Assembly (NCBI GenBank): GCA_902629125.1
Contig: CACOPQ010000020.1
Span: 1-41,402 of the forward strand
Origin: an uncultured Alphaproteobacteria bacterium
GTDB taxonomy: Bacteria; Pseudomonadota; Alphaproteobacteria; Thalassobaculales; Thalassobaculaceae
Reading direction: 5' to 3'
DNA: 41,402 bases
Shown one piece after another: positions 23,380 to 35,874 of this stretch. The notes beneath the pieces were generated by a model that made no database searches, was not told the origin of the DNA, and worked only from the letters and a program-made list of their open reading frames with translations. Every line of letters starts with the position of its first letter. Positions within the stretch are counted from its first letter, which is position 1. A program made the position numbers and the translations under genes.

Positions 23380-23772
23380 CATTGCTGCTAAGATTTGCTC
23401 CCGCTCTTCTATGTTTTTTCTGATTTTTTCGGCTGAACCACTTTCAGAACGAGAGGCTTCATCCTTCAGCATCTCTGTTTGCTTTTCGTATTTATCCGTA
23501 TCAATATCTTCGACAGGAATAACTTCTTCAGCCAGTACGGTGCAACGCTCTTCGGTGACCTCAGCAAAACCATTTATCACGAAAAGGCTGTCGGTCACGT
23601 CATCACCATCGTATACGTTAATCACTCCAGGGGCCAGCGTTGAAAGCATGGATGAGTGCCGAGGCAAGACCCCAAAAAGTCCCTCTGTTCCAGGCACAAC
23701 AACCATTGAGACATTCTTAGACATAACCAATTTTTCAGGTGAGACTAATTCAAAAAGGGTAGTGTCAACCAT
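23359..23772 (-). CDS. atpC: ATP synthase F1 epsilon subunit
   Basis: The 137-aa central-stalk subunit couples gamma rotation and can inhibit ATP hydrolysis. The N-terminal beta-sandwich has F-E-L-V-S-P-E and the family-typical G-x-E-G-x-x-G-V-L-P-R-H (residues about 28-39), then V-x-x-G-F-A-E-V. The C-terminal helical region (85-137) is highly charged. It is the last gene of atpHAGDC, 30 bp after atpD. Its 3' end lies inside a long palindrome. Confidence 0.96.
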   Translation of the reverse strand: MVDTTLFELVSPEKLVMSKNVSMVVVPGTEGLFGVLPRHSSMLSTLAPGVINVYDGDDVTDSLFVINGFAEVTEERCTVLAEEVIPVEDIDTDKYEKQTEMLKDEASRSESGSAEKIRKNIEEREQILAAMINAKNH

Positions 23773-23802
23773 TATCGATAATCCTAGTTTGCTTGTTTAT
23801 CT

Positions 23803-25233
<1,431 letters not shown>

Positions 25234-25282
25234 TTACTCCCATCTAAATTTACGGCAACAACGCTAGCCCAAGAACTTTTTG

Positions 25283-26158
25283 TCATAAGGCCTCAGCACC
25301 AGATATTATCTCTATAAGTTCTTTCGTAATGAAGGCTTGTCTTGTTCTGTTATACGTCAAAGTTAGTTTGTCTATCATATCACCGGCGTTGCGAGTTGCA
25401 CTATCCATAGCCGTCATTCTCGCCCCATGTTCACTCGCCGTATTTTCTAATAACGCGGAGAATATTTGTGTAGATACATTCCTTGGTAACAATTCTGCCA
25501 ATATCTGTTCCTCGTCAGGCTCATATTCGTAGGCTCCTATTGATGGAGTAGTATTCGTCTCTCCTGCAACACTTGCGGGGATAATTTGCTGTTCGGTTAC
25601 AATCTGGGTCATAGCAGATTGGAATTTATTATAAATAAGTGAGCACACGTCGAACTCATCCGCCTCAAACATTTGTATTAATCTTGCGCCAATATCAGAC
25701 GCCGCTGCAAACTCTATTGGGCCCCTTGTGATACCTTCCAATGCGTCAGTTATTAAGTCACTAGCATCCCGTCGTAACTGATCTGCGCCTTTCTTGCCAA
25801 CACATAGGAGCTTTACTGACTTTCCATTTTCTTGGAGTTCCGCTATACGCTTACGCGTTGCTCTCACAATACTTGAGTTAAAACCTCCACAAAGACCTCT
25901 ATCTGCAGTCATGACCACGAGCAAAAACTTCTCTTTTGAGCCCGTTCCAGCCAACAGTTCTGGCCCACCAACATTGCTCATTTTCCCTGCTAATGCCGCA
26001 ATCATACGATCCATCCGCTGGGAATATGGTCTAGCTTCCTCTGCTTGCTCTTGAGCTCGACGAAGCTTGGCTGCCGCGACCATCTTCATTGCAGAAGTGA
26101 TCTTCTGCGTCGACTGAACACTATTAATTCTGACTTTTAGATCCTTGAGATTTGGCAT
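25283..26158 (-). CDS. atpG: ATP synthase F1 gamma subunit
   Basis: This is the 291-aa rotor shaft. The N-terminal coiled-coil helix begins [11 protein letters not shown] and carries [12 protein letters not shown]. The central domain has D-R-G-L-C-G-G-F-N, and the C-terminal helix has Y-N-R-T-R-Q-A-x-I-T-x-E-L-x-E-I. All are hallmark gamma motifs. It sits 38 bp after atpA and before atpD. Confidence 0.98.
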   Translation of the reverse strand: MPNLKDLKVRINSVQSTQKITSAMKMVAAAKLRRAQEQAEEARPYSQRMDRMIAALAGKMSNVGGPELLAGTGSKEKFLLVVMTADRGLCGGFNSSIVRATRKRIAELQENGKSVKLLCVGKKGADQLRRDASDLITDALEGITRGPIEFAAASDIGARLIQMFEADEFDVCSLIYNKFQSAMTQIVTEQQIIPASVAGETNTTPSIGAYEYEPDEEQILAELLPRNVSTQIFSALLENTASEHGARMTAMDSATRNAGDMIDKLTLTYNRTRQAFITKELIEIISGAEAL

Positions 26159-26196
26159 ACTGCATTAGTTCCCAGTATAAGCTCAGCCCGTTCGAT

Positions 26197-27732
26197 TTAT
26201 GCAAACTTCTTGGCGTAAGCGTCTACAAACTCCGTTAAAGCTTTGTCCGTATTATCGCTAAGTTCTTGCTCATCTCTTATAGATTCCAGAATGGAAGCGC
26301 CGCTAGCACGAACCTCAGATAAGAGCCCTTGTTCAAATCTAGTAACGTCGTTGACTGCAATCTCGTCAAGATACCCACGAACACCAGCAAAAATTGATAC
26401 CACCTGCTCTTCTACAGTAAGCGGCGCATACTGCCCCTGTTTCAATAGCTCGGTCAATCGAACACCCCTCGCTAGCAATCTCTGTGTTACTGGGTCCAGA
26501 TCGGATGCGAATTGAGCAAAAGCCGCCATCTCGCGGTACTGGGCCAGCTCTAGTTTAATCCTACCAGCCACTTGTTTCATTGCTTTTATCTGTGCCGCCG
26601 AACCAACCCGACTGACTGATAGGCCAACGTTAACCGCAGGCCTTATTCCTCTATAAAATAGTTCCGTTTCGAGAAAAATTTGTCCATCAGTTATAGAAAT
26701 AACATTAGTCGGTATGTAAGCAGACACATCCCCTGCCTGTGTTTCAATAACTGGCAACGCAGTAAGTGAACCAGCACCGTTTTCATCATTCATTTTAGCT
26801 GCTCGCTCTAACAATCGCGAGTGAATGTAAAATACATCACCAGGATACGCTTCGCGTCCAGGCGGCCTTCTAAGAAGCAAGGACATTTGCCTGTATGCGA
26901 CTGCTTGCTTCGATAGGTCGTCGTAAACTATCAAGGCATGCATGCCATTATCTCTAAAATACTCTCCCATCGTGCAACCCGCGTACGGAGCTAAAAACTG
27001 CATTGGTGCGGGTTCAGAAGCGGTTGAGGCAATAACTATAGAGTACTCCATCGCTCCGTAGTCTTCTAAAGTTTTAACTATTTGTGCGACGGTAGACCGC
27101 TTTTGCCCAACTGCCACATAAATGCAAAACAGCTTCTTAGAGTCATCGTTGCCAGCGGCATCATTAACTGATTTTTGGTTAATGAAAGTATCTATAGCAA
27201 TGGCAGTTTTCCCAGTTTGTCGATCACCAATGATGAGCTCGCGTTGACCGCGACCTACAGGGATTAAACTATCAATCGCCTTCAGACCAGTTTGCATTGG
27301 CTCGTGGACACCCTTACGAGGCATAATGCCTGGAGCTTTTACCTCCACACGACCCCTTTGTTTTGCTTCAATCGGCCCTTTACCGTCTATTGGGTTTCCC
27401 AGAGGGTCTACAACCCGGCCTAACAATTCTTTGCCGACCGGAACGTCAACGATGCTTCCTGTACGTTTAACCGTATCGCCTTCCTTGATCTCCCTATCGT
27501 CACCAAATATGACAATACCGACATTATCAGTCTCAAGGTTGAGGGCCATGCCTTGCACACCGTTTGGAAACTCCAGCATCTCACCAGCTTGAACATCATC
27601 TAGGCCATAAACCCTTGCAATTCCGTCGCCAACAGAAAGCACTTGCCCAACTTCAGCAACCTCTGCTTCTGTTCCAAAATTTTCAATCTGATCTTTTAAG
27701 ATTGATGAAATTTCTGCTGCTCTGATATCCAT
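26197..27732 (-). CDS. atpA: ATP synthase F1 alpha subunit
   Basis: This is the non-catalytic nucleotide-binding subunit of F1. Walker A G-D-R-Q-T-G-K-T is at 169-176. Further family segments are [15 protein letters not shown] and the arginine-finger region S-V-S-R-V-G-S. The ATG at 27732 (511 aa, starting M-D-I-R-A-A-E-I-S) is chosen over a TTG one codon earlier, since it matches the family start. It overlaps the atpH stop by one base (TGATG). Confidence 0.98.
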   Translation of the reverse strand: MDIRAAEISSILKDQIENFGTEAEVAEVGQVLSVGDGIARVYGLDDVQAGEMLEFPNGVQGMALNLETDNVGIVIFGDDREIKEGDTVKRTGSIVDVPVGKELLGRVVDPLGNPIDGKGPIEAKQRGRVEVKAPGIMPRKGVHEPMQTGLKAIDSLIPVGRGQRELIIGDRQTGKTAIAIDTFINQKSVNDAAGNDDSKKLFCIYVAVGQKRSTVAQIVKTLEDYGAMEYSIVIASTASEPAPMQFLAPYAGCTMGEYFRDNGMHALIVYDDLSKQAVAYRQMSLLLRRPPGREAYPGDVFYIHSRLLERAAKMNDENGAGSLTALPVIETQAGDVSAYIPTNVISITDGQIFLETELFYRGIRPAVNVGLSVSRVGSAAQIKAMKQVAGRIKLELAQYREMAAFAQFASDLDPVTQRLLARGVRLTELLKQGQYAPLTVEEQVVSIFAGVRGYLDEIAVNDVTRFEQGLLSEVRASGASILESIRDEQELSDNTDKALTEFVDAYAKKFA

Positions 27733-28283
27733 CAATTCATACCCTTCATTGCAATTTGTAATCTTTCTAACTTAGAACGAATCGAACTATCTATCATGCG
27801 TGACCCAACCCGAACAATCAGACCGCCAATTAGTGACGTATCGACTGTAAGATCAATAGACACTTTTTGGCCGAGCGCTTTGTTGAGCGAAGCTGTCAAA
27901 TCCTTCAATTGCCTAGCACTAAGCTCAACTGCCGAAATCACCGTTGCTTTAATCTCGCCTCTGCGCTCTGCCAATTCCGACAAAAACACGTCGATTATTT
28001 CAGCAATAACAAAAATTCGGCGGTTCATTACGACCGCGCCGATAAATTTTTTCGTTAACGAACTAGCGTTAGCTTTTTCGAGAATTGTCATGAGGCCACT
28101 GTTTTGATCTGCCCTGCTAATTACCGGCGACCTGATAAGGCGGTTCAAGTCTTCGCTTTCCAACATTAGCTGACGAAACTTCGCCAAATCTTCTGCAATA
28201 GCATCGAGAACGCGGTCTTTATCTGCTAGTTCGTAAAGAGCCGACGCATACCTTCCCGCTAAACTTTGTGAATTGGCAACCAC
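27732..28283 (-). CDS. atpH: ATP synthase F1 delta subunit
   Basis: This 183-aa peripheral-stalk subunit (OSCP homologue) holds F1 to the b subunits. The N-terminal helical bundle begins with the typical [12 protein letters not shown]. The C-terminal part has [20 protein letters not shown], the most conserved segment. The GTG start has AAGGGG ten bases upstream. It is the first gene of the F1 operon, and the F0 genes are elsewhere, as expected for alphaproteobacteria. The 209-bp upstream gap to priA should hold the promoter, but no clear one is visible. Confidence 0.96.
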   Translation of the reverse strand: MVANSQSLAGRYASALYELADKDRVLDAIAEDLAKFRQLMLESEDLNRLIRSPVISRADQNSGLMTILEKANASSLTKKFIGAVVMNRRIFVIAEIIDVFLSELAERRGEIKATVISAVELSARQLKDLTASLNKALGQKVSIDLTVDTSLIGGLIVRVGSRMIDSSIRSKLERLQIAMKGMN

Positions 28284-28480
28284 TCCGAGACGCCCCTTCT
28301 TAGATACGGTAATTCAGTGCAATGAGAGTGTTATAAACACTTAAACTGGCGTTTCCTAGCACACAGATCACATGCACGCAAGCGGTTGCTGACACAGAAA
28401 ACCAACAACCCAAGACGTGTTGTGATTGATCGCTTTTCTGAATAGATTTTTTTTACCGTGTTTTTAGCCGTTTGATGACG

Positions 28481-28496
28481 TTAAATGGCCATTTAA
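28481..28496. repeat. 16-bp perfect palindrome at the end of priA
   Basis: TTAAATGG and CCATTTAA form an uninterrupted palindrome overlapping the priA stop codon. It could be a protein-binding site or a weak 3' structure, but AT-rich sequence makes chance possible. Confidence 0.3.
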
Positions 28497-30700
28497 GCAA
28501 AACTTTGAGGATCAATGTCTATTTCTACTTTTGCTGAACCGCGTATTTTTAAACCGTCCAGCCAATCTGATATCATTTTTTGAACATTGAGATTCTTGTC
28601 GGCTTTTACGAGCAACCTTCGACGATGTCTCCCTCTCAAAAACGCAAGTGCAGAAGGCGCAGGGCCTAAAATTTGTGCCCGCGGAGTGGAAGGAGCAGAT
28701 GCAGCCAAAAGCCTAGCAATCTGGTCTGCTTCTATCTCCTTTTTTGAACTAATAATCAGGGAGACCAACCTTCCAAAGGGTGGCATAGCCGCTTCACTTC
28801 TAGCCTGTTTTTCTAGCTGTAAAAAACTTTCTCTATCCCAGTTCGAAAGCGCCTGCATCAACGGATTATCTGGCTGTCTTGTTTGCAACCAAACTTTACC
28901 CACCTTATCTTCCCTCCCCGCTCTTCCTGCCACTTGATGTAGCATTTGATATGTCTTCTCCGCCGCACGCAAATCACCACCAGCCAGCCCCAAGTCTGCA
29001 TCCAGCACACCAACGCAAGTGATTAAAGGAAAATGGTGACCTTTTGCTATCACCTGAGTACCTATGATAATTTCTATCTCGCGTTGTCTAACCAATTGCA
29101 GGAAATTAATTAATGCTGCCCCATTCGAAAGGGTATCACTAGAGGCAATTCCCACCCGCGCATCTGGAAACATCTGGCCAACTTCTTCTTCTATTCTTTC
29201 AACTCCCGGCCCTGCTGCTATCAAAGAATCTTCAGCGCCGCATTCAGGACAACAAGTCGGAACTTTTATTTTGTATCCGCAGTGGTGGCATTGCAGACGG
29301 GACTTCGATCTGTGTTCCACCAACCAAGCCGAGCAGCTTGGACATTCATTTCTGTGTCCACAAACCTTACAAATATTTAAGGGTGCGTATCCTCGTCTGT
29401 TTAGGAAAAGTAAAACCTGTTCTTCGCGTTCTATCGTTGCATGGATTGCCTTTTGAAGTACAGGCGATATCCATGAACCATTCCGGTTTTCGTTACTTCT
29501 TATATCTATCAATACTACCTTGGGCAAACTTGCTTCACCATATCGTTGGGATAACGATACTTTCCTAAATCGGCCTGTTTCCGAGTTATGTAAGGTTTCA
29601 AGAGATGGTGTCGCGGAAGCCAATATAATGGGTATGTCACTACATTTGGCTCGCAAAATCGACATATCCCGCGCATGATATCTTGGGCCCTCCATTTGTT
29701 TAAAGGCAGACTCATGCTCCTCATCCACCACTAAAAGCCCAAGATTACGAAAAGGTAAAAACAATGCAGAGCGGGCTCCAACTAGAACATTTACTTCGCC
29801 TTCCAAAATAGCGCGCCATATCCGCCGTCGTTTCTTTGTTGGCAACTCCGAATGCCACTCAACTGGAGCAGCGCCAAACCGCTTGGAGAACCTCTCAATA
29901 AATGGGCGAGCTAAAGCTATTTCAGGAACTAGAATAAGGACTTGAAGCCCTTTTTTTAGAACCTCTGCTATTACTTCAAAATAAACCTCGGTCTTGCCAG
30001 AACCGGTAACCCCATCGATAAGTGAAACAGAGAATTTATTCTCTCGCGTCACGTTGATAAGACTTTTTACTGCCGTTGCTTGTTCATCATTTAGTTCAAC
30101 GAAATTTTTATCCAAAGCTCCAAGTGGTTGAGGAGTGAAATTGTCCGCAACAAACTGTTTTTGGATTACACCACAAGAAAGCAACCCCTTTATTACCCCG
30201 CTTCCCACTCCTGTATCACCCTTTATTTGCACTGACGTCTGGGGGCCATTTTTCGCTAACGCGTCCAAGACAAGCTTTCGTGAAGGTGTGATCCTAAAAT
30301 TCTTTAAGCAGCTAGTTTCGGATTGAACAAATAACTCAATCTTGTCAGAAAATTTAAAAATCTCAGGAACGTTTAGAACCATTTTCAAAACGGCACCAAG
30401 CGGGATCATATTGTAGCTTGCTACACGAGAAATAAAATCCAGCATCGCAACCGGTATTCTATGTTCTCCGTATTTATCTGAGACAAACTTTAATTTTTGG
30501 TTTGCTACATCCGATGCAACGCTAGCAACCACGACACCGATACACATCCTATTAACGAATGGAACTTGAACTATATCACCAATTTGAAGATCAATACCAT
30601 TTGACAAATAGTCATATGGTTTAGTCACAGGTCTTGCTATTAAAACGCTCACACGTCCCACTGATTTAATCTGATCTGAGATGATCGCCTGTTGTTCCAT
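28493..30700 (-). CDS. priA: Primosomal protein N', replication restart helicase PriA
   Basis: PriA is a superfamily 2 helicase that reloads the replisome at stalled forks. The N-terminal 3'-binding domain (about 10-110) has K-P-Y-D-Y-L. Walker A G-V-T-G-S-G-K-T is at about 230-237 and the DEAH-type box is D-E-E-H. A zinc-binding insertion has four C-x2-C pairs (C-K-V-C, C-P-S-C, C-H-H-C, C-P-E-C). Motifs V/VI include G-T-Q-V-I-A-K-G-H-H-F and Q-V-A-G-R-A-G-R. I choose the ATG at 30700 (735 aa); an in-frame TTG eight codons upstream has no good ribosome-binding site. The gene precedes atpH, a common alphaproteobacterial arrangement. Confidence 0.96.
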   Translation of the reverse strand: MEQQAIISDQIKSVGRVSVLIARPVTKPYDYLSNGIDLQIGDIVQVPFVNRMCIGVVVASVASDVANQKLKFVSDKYGEHRIPVAMLDFISRVASYNMIPLGAVLKMVLNVPEIFKFSDKIELFVQSETSCLKNFRITPSRKLVLDALAKNGPQTSVQIKGDTGVGSGVIKGLLSCGVIQKQFVADNFTPQPLGALDKNFVELNDEQATAVKSLINVTRENKFSVSLIDGVTGSGKTEVYFEVIAEVLKKGLQVLILVPEIALARPFIERFSKRFGAAPVEWHSELPTKKRRRIWRAILEGEVNVLVGARSALFLPFRNLGLLVVDEEHESAFKQMEGPRYHARDMSILRAKCSDIPIILASATPSLETLHNSETGRFRKVSLSQRYGEASLPKVVLIDIRSNENRNGSWISPVLQKAIHATIEREEQVLLFLNRRGYAPLNICKVCGHRNECPSCSAWLVEHRSKSRLQCHHCGYKIKVPTCCPECGAEDSLIAAGPGVERIEEEVGQMFPDARVGIASSDTLSNGAALINFLQLVRQREIEIIIGTQVIAKGHHFPLITCVGVLDADLGLAGGDLRAAEKTYQMLHQVAGRAGREDKVGKVWLQTRQPDNPLMQALSNWDRESFLQLEKQARSEAAMPPFGRLVSLIISSKKEIEADQIARLLAASAPSTPRAQILGPAPSALAFLRGRHRRRLLVKADKNLNVQKMISDWLDGLKIRGSAKVEIDIDPQSFA

Positions 30701-30784
30701 ATTCTCTGCCAATAGGTGACACAACGAACAAGTATATTTCTCTACTAGTTACTATTGCTTTTTTGAGATCACAAGAGAGAACTC

Positions 30785-30795
30785 TGCTATATAAT
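30785..30795 (+). promoter_or_regulatory. Extended -10 promoter of the transaldolase gene
   Basis: TGC at 30785-30787 precedes TATATA/TATAAT (30788-30795), an extended -10 element with a perfect -10 hexamer embedded. A TTGAGA upstream is 19-21 nt away, so the -35 is weak. It lies 81 nt before the fsa ATG in the divergent gap with priA. Confidence 0.45.
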
Positions 30796-30875
30796 GAATT
30801 TTCTAAGAAGCTAGCCATCAATCGACCATTTTGATAACATCACTGTGTCCGTGAGCTGTAGAAATAGAGGTCCAA

Positions 30876-31535
30876 ATGAAATTTTTTCTCGATACCGCGA
30901 ATGTAGATGAAATTACAGAGTTAGCATCAACTGGGCTAGTTGACGGAATCACAACTAATCCATCTCTTATTGCAGCTTCAGGGAGAAACATGATCGAGGT
31001 CATTAAAGAAATAACAGGACTAGTTGATGGCCCGGTAAGTGCCGAGGTAACCGCAACGGATTATGACAACATGGTAGCAGAAGGCAGGCTTCTGAAGCAA
31101 ATTGCAAAAAATGTTGCTGTGAAAGTTCCACTCACTTTTGATGGACTTAAAGCGTGCAAAACACTGGCAGATGAAGGAACATCTGTTAACGTGACACTGT
31201 GTTTTTCCGCTACTCAAGCGCTACTTGCTGCGAAGGCTGGGGCAACATTCATCTCGCCTTTTGCTGGTAGGTTAGATGACATAGGCGGTGTAGGCATGGA
31301 ACTCATTTCGGATATTATAGAGGTCTACTCAAATTACGATTTTAAAACGGAGGTTTTAGTTGCTTCTGTTAGAGGACCGCTTCACGTTCTCCAAGCTGCT
31401 AGGATGGGGGCGGATATAGCCACTGTTCCGGCAGCGGTAATCAAGGCATTATACAAGCACCCACTGACCGATAAAGGTCTGGAAGCATTCATTTCGGATT
31501 GGGAAAAAACAGGCCAGTCTATTCTGGAAAAATAA
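30876..31535 (+). CDS. fsa: Small transaldolase / fructose-6-phosphate aldolase family
   Basis: The 219-aa TIM-barrel class I aldolase has Schiff-base Lys83 in V-A-V-K-V-P-L-T, D6 in F-L-D-T-A-N, and T-T-N-P-S. The position equivalent to E. coli FSA Tyr131 is Phe130 (I-S-P-F-A-G-R). In this family Phe is typical of transaldolases, while Tyr gives fructose-6-phosphate aldolase activity. True transaldolase function in the non-oxidative pentose phosphate pathway is therefore more likely, although such genes are usually annotated fsa. The start has AGAGG upstream. It is followed 62 bp later by xerC and is divergent from priA. Confidence 0.93.
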   Translation: MKFFLDTANVDEITELASTGLVDGITTNPSLIAASGRNMIEVIKEITGLVDGPVSAEVTATDYDNMVAEGRLLKQIAKNVAVKVPLTFDGLKACKTLADEGTSVNVTLCFSATQALLAAKAGATFISPFAGRLDDIGGVGMELISDIIEVYSNYDFKTEVLVASVRGPLHVLQAARMGADIATVPAAVIKALYKHPLTDKGLEAFISDWEKTGQSILEK

Positions 31536-31597
31536 ATTCAGTAAGAAAGCAATTCTGACTCTCAACTTTTTTAAAAACCAACTGGAAATGACTGCAA

Positions 31598-32554
31598 ATG
31601 GCAAAGCATTTTCAATCAGTGAGTGAATTAGGTACAGATAAGCAAGTACTTAACGTTTTTAAAGGCTGGCAAGATTGGCTATTTAATGAGAGAAGATTAT
31701 CGGGAAATACGTGTACAGCTTATCTCAACGATGTAGAAACCTTTTTGTATTTTCTTTCGAAACACATAGGTTCAAGCATTAGCATGCTGAACTTGCAACA
31801 GCTCTCCATTACAGACTTACGATCGTTTTTAGCCCACAGAAAACGGTCTGGTCTCTCAAACACTTCAATGGCAAGAAATGTCTCGAGTATACGGAGTTTT
31901 TTCTACTTTCTAAATAAATTTGGCCACCTAAAAAATGAGGCCATAAACCTATTAACATCGCCAAAGATTCCTCAAGCTATTCCAAAGGCTCTAGACAAAG
32001 ATGAAGCTTTATCACTTCTTGAAACAACCCCAGGTACAGCTATGCAACCTTGGGTCAAGTCCCGCGATAAAGCTATTTTTGCGCTGATGTACGGCTGCGG
32101 ATTGCGGATTGGGGAAATAATTGCGCTAAACGGCTCCGATATTCCCTTATCAGACGCCATTATTGTAAATGGTAAAGGAAATAAGCAGCGATTAGTTCCA
32201 GTAATTCCAATTATTAGGCACAGTGTTGCGGAGTACATGTCGCTGTGTCCGTTTACGATCTCAAAAAATGGGCCTGCTTTTTTTGGTGTAAGAGGCAACC
32301 GCTTAAACCCCGGCGTTGTGCAGAGGTCTATGAGAGCGATTAGAGGAAGTTTAGGACTTCCTGCTACTGCAACACCCCACTCGCTCCGTCACTCTTTTGG
32401 GACGCATTTACTGATGAATGGTGGAGATTTGAGATCGATTCAAGAGCTCCTTGGACATGCTTCGCTTTCGACAACTCAAAGATATACAGCAATCGACACG
32501 AACTATCTCAAAGAAGTGCATCAAAAATTTCATCCCAGAGCCGAGTTGAAATAA
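31598..32554 (+). CDS. xerC: Tyrosine recombinase XerC
   Basis: The 318-aa site-specific recombinase resolves chromosome dimers at dif with XerD. All catalytic residues are visible: Arg170 (C-G-L-R-I-G-E), Lys193, His261 and Arg264 (H-S-L-R-H), His287 (L-G-H-A) and nucleophile Tyr296 (Q-R-Y-T). The N-terminal SAM-like DNA-binding domain spans about 15-115. The gene sits in a housekeeping context beside priA and fsa with no flanking repeats, arguing for XerC rather than a phage integrase. It converges on sucD with a 16-bp gap and no terminator. Confidence 0.93.
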   Translation: MAKHFQSVSELGTDKQVLNVFKGWQDWLFNERRLSGNTCTAYLNDVETFLYFLSKHIGSSISMLNLQQLSITDLRSFLAHRKRSGLSNTSMARNVSSIRSFFYFLNKFGHLKNEAINLLTSPKIPQAIPKALDKDEALSLLETTPGTAMQPWVKSRDKAIFALMYGCGLRIGEIIALNGSDIPLSDAIIVNGKGNKQRLVPVIPIIRHSVAEYMSLCPFTISKNGPAFFGVRGNRLNPGVVQRSMRAIRGSLGLPATATPHSLRHSFGTHLLMNGGDLRSIQELLGHASLSTTQRYTAIDTNYLKEVHQKFHPRAELK

Positions 32555-32570
32555 TAACTTTAATAGCGTC

Positions 32571-33446
32571 TTAAGCCATCAAAATTTCAATCATTTTGTC
32601 ACCAATCATCGCGGGGGATTCAGCAACGTGGATGCCAGCCTCAGCGAGCGCTTGCATTTTTTCTTTAGCACCACCCTTTCCTCCGGCTATTATAGCACCG
32701 GCGTGTCCCATCCGTCTTCCGGGGGGCGCTGTCATTCCCGCTATAAAACCGACAATTGGCTTGGAGATTTTTGAGCTTTTTACAAATTCGGCAGCTTCCT
32801 CCTCCGCCACCCCACCAATTTCCCCGATCATCACAATAGATTCAGTTTGAGGATCGGCTAAAAACATTTCGAGGCATTCAATAAAGTTGGTCCCGTTGAC
32901 TGGATCTCCACCTATGCCTATGCATGTCGATTGGCCTAAACCAACGGCCGTCGTCTGTGCAACAGCTTCATAGGTTAGCGTTCCAGATCGTGAAACTATT
33001 CCCACGCTTCCAGCCCTATGAATGTGTCCAGGCATAATACCAATTTTGCAAGCACCTGGCGTTATTACGCCAGGACAGTTGGGTCCAATGAGCCTCGTTT
33101 TGGAACCAACTAATGCTCTTTTAACCCTAACCATGTCCAAAACCGGGATGCCTTCTGTGATACAAATTACTAAAGGTATTTCTGACTCAATTGCTTCTAG
33201 TATTGAGTCAGCGGCATATTTTGGAGGGACATAGATGACCGATGCATCTGGTTCTGTTACTGACACTGCCTCAGCGACTGTGTCGAAAACAGGCAGCGAC
33301 AGGTGCGTTTCTCCTCCTCTACCTGGCGTGACGCCTCCCACCATTTTAGTACCATAGTTGATTGCTTGTTCAGAATGGAATGTTCCCTGTTTGCCAGTAA
33401 ACCCCTGACATATAACCTTTGTATTCTGGTCAACCAGTACGGCCAT
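32571..33446 (-). CDS. sucD: Succinate-CoA ligase alpha subunit
   Basis: This TCA-cycle enzyme interconverts succinyl-CoA and succinate with nucleotide phosphorylation. The CoA-binding Rossmann fold begins at Q-G-F-T-G-K-Q-G (14-21). The phosphorylated His248 is in G-H-A-G-A-I-I, and G-P-N-C-P-G at 121-126 is conserved. The ATG shares one base with the sucC stop (TAATG), so the subunits are translationally coupled. The sucAB genes often found next do not follow; xerC converges instead. Confidence 0.97.
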   Translation of the reverse strand: MAVLVDQNTKVICQGFTGKQGTFHSEQAINYGTKMVGGVTPGRGGETHLSLPVFDTVAEAVSVTEPDASVIYVPPKYAADSILEAIESEIPLVICITEGIPVLDMVRVKRALVGSKTRLIGPNCPGVITPGACKIGIMPGHIHRAGSVGIVSRSGTLTYEAVAQTTAVGLGQSTCIGIGGDPVNGTNFIECLEMFLADPQTESIVMIGEIGGVAEEEAAEFVKSSKISKPIVGFIAGMTAPPGRRMGHAGAIIAGGKGGAKEKMQALAEAGIHVAESPAMIGDKMIEILMA

Positions 33447-34642
33447 TAGCTCGAATTCCCAACAACGTCTACAATTTTTTGTGCTGCGGTTGATAAGTTA
33501 TCTGCTGACAATATTGGAAGACCACTTTCAGCTAAAATACTTTTGCCTTTTTCAACATTTGTACCCTCCAAGCGCACGACTAGTGGAACTTGCAGGTCTA
33601 TTTCCTGAGCTGCTGAAACGACACCTTCAGCTATTATGTCACATCGCATTATGCCGCCAAAAATGTTCACCAGAATACCATTTACGTTTTCGTCGGACAT
33701 AATAATTTTAAATGCGGCCGCCACCTTTTCTTTTGTCGCACTTCCGCCCACATCTAGAAAATTTGCAGGGTCCCCTCCGTGCAATTTAATGATGTCCATA
33801 GTTGCCATCGCTAACCCAGCACCATTTACCAAACACCCTATATTACCATCCAGTTTTATATAATTTAAATCCAGTTCGGCCGCCTCAATCTCTGCTGGCT
33901 CCTCCTCACTTTCATCACGCAGTTGTTCCACCTCTGGCTGCCTGAAGAGAGCGTTATCATCAAAACTCATCTTAGCATCAATAGCTAGTAGGTTATCTGT
34001 CGTTGTCATGACTAAAGGATTTATTTCGATCATGGCGGCATCCAGCTGTAAAAAGGCCCTAAATAAGGATTGTAATAAATTTGACAAATCTTTTTGCTGG
34101 TTTTTTGTGAAACCTAACTCTTTTGAAATTTTTTGTACGTGGTAACTTTTTAGTCCGGTGTAACTATCCACGTTTACATGGATAATTTTTTCTGGCGTAC
34201 TCTCCGCTACTTCTTCGATTTCCATGCCGCCTTCGGTAGAGCAAATTATGGTCACGCCGCCAAGCTTCCTATCCACAAGCATGGATAAATAAAATTCGTT
34301 AGCAATCTCACAAGCTTCTTCAATGTAAACGGTTGTTACCTCTTTTCCCTGAATTCCAGTTTGCTTCGTTACAAGAGTATTATTCAGCATTCTTTTTACG
34401 TTTACTTCAACATCCTCGATATTTTTTGCTAGTGTGACACCGCCACCAGCGGCTTCTTTATCTTTGAAAAAACCCGCCCCTCGTCCACCTGCATGGATTT
34501 GAGATTTCACAACAAACTTTGATCCAGTTAATTTTTCTTCCAGCCCTATTAGGTCAGACAAGGAATCAACCACAATCCCGTTCGGAACAGGTATACCAAA
34601 ATCTCTCAGCAAACTCTTGGCTTGGTACTCGTGAATGTTCAT
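33446..34642 (-). CDS. sucC: Succinate-CoA ligase (ADP-forming) beta subunit
   Basis: The 398-aa ATP-grasp subunit begins M-N-I-H-E-Y-Q-A-K, the universal SucC start, and carries [13 protein letters not shown]. Further conserved segments are E-I-N-P-L and the C-terminal [14 protein letters not shown]. It is encoded between mdh and sucD. The 173-bp gap to mdh holds a structured leader, and no obvious Shine-Dalgarno sequence precedes its ATG. Confidence 0.97.
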   Translation of the reverse strand: MNIHEYQAKSLLRDFGIPVPNGIVVDSLSDLIGLEEKLTGSKFVVKSQIHAGGRGAGFFKDKEAAGGGVTLAKNIEDVEVNVKRMLNNTLVTKQTGIQGKEVTTVYIEEACEIANEFYLSMLVDRKLGGVTIICSTEGGMEIEEVAESTPEKIIHVNVDSYTGLKSYHVQKISKELGFTKNQQKDLSNLLQSLFRAFLQLDAAMIEINPLVMTTTDNLLAIDAKMSFDDNALFRQPEVEQLRDESEEEPAEIEAAELDLNYIKLDGNIGCLVNGAGLAMATMDIIKLHGGDPANFLDVGGSATKEKVAAAFKIIMSDENVNGILVNIFGGIMRCDIIAEGVVSAAQEIDLQVPLVVRLEGTNVEKGKSILAESGLPILSADNLSTAAQKIVDVVGNSS

Positions 34643-34650
34643 TCTAGTTC

Positions 34651-34699
34651 ACAGTATTTTGGGGCATACCACCACTGTAATCCTGCCCCGTTCAGGATT
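34651..34699 (-). promoter_or_regulatory. Structured leader of sucC with possible pseudoknot
   Basis: On the minus strand AATCCTG (34699-34693) pairs with CAGGATT (34685-34679) around the loop AACGGGG. The loop G-run (34689-34686) can pair with a downstream C-run (34664-34661), either as a pseudoknot or, using GGGGCA/TGCCCC, as an alternative hairpin. ACAGT (34678-34674) can also pair with ACTGT (34655-34651). The structure ends 8 nt before the sucC ATG. Confidence 0.4.
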
Positions 34700-34815
34700 G
34701 GCGGCTCACAAGGTCCGTTTAACGCTTAATTTAACCCGTAGTCAACAGTCTATTTTCAAGATGAGAACAGGATGCCCAACCTCGTGATAGCGTCATTAGC
34801 TTAAAGTAAGGATCC

Positions 34816-35799
<984 letters not shown>

Positions 35800-35874
35800 C
35801 TATTTATTAGAAATCTCGTGTTGGGTTTACCGTGTTTGAACTCTTTCTACAAGCCAATAGAATCTGAGCTTCGG

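Noticed and set aside
28284..28492. Promoter for the atp operon (TTGCGT ... TAGGAA)
   Set aside because: The boxes match the consensus poorly; a promoter is expected in this gap, but none can be assigned with confidence.
31598..32554. Phage or genomic-island integrase with attachment sites
   Set aside because: The sequence and the priA-fsa neighbourhood fit XerC; no flanking tRNA gene or direct repeats were seen.
32555..32570. Bidirectional terminator between xerC and sucD
   Set aside because: The 16-bp gap contains no stem-loop.
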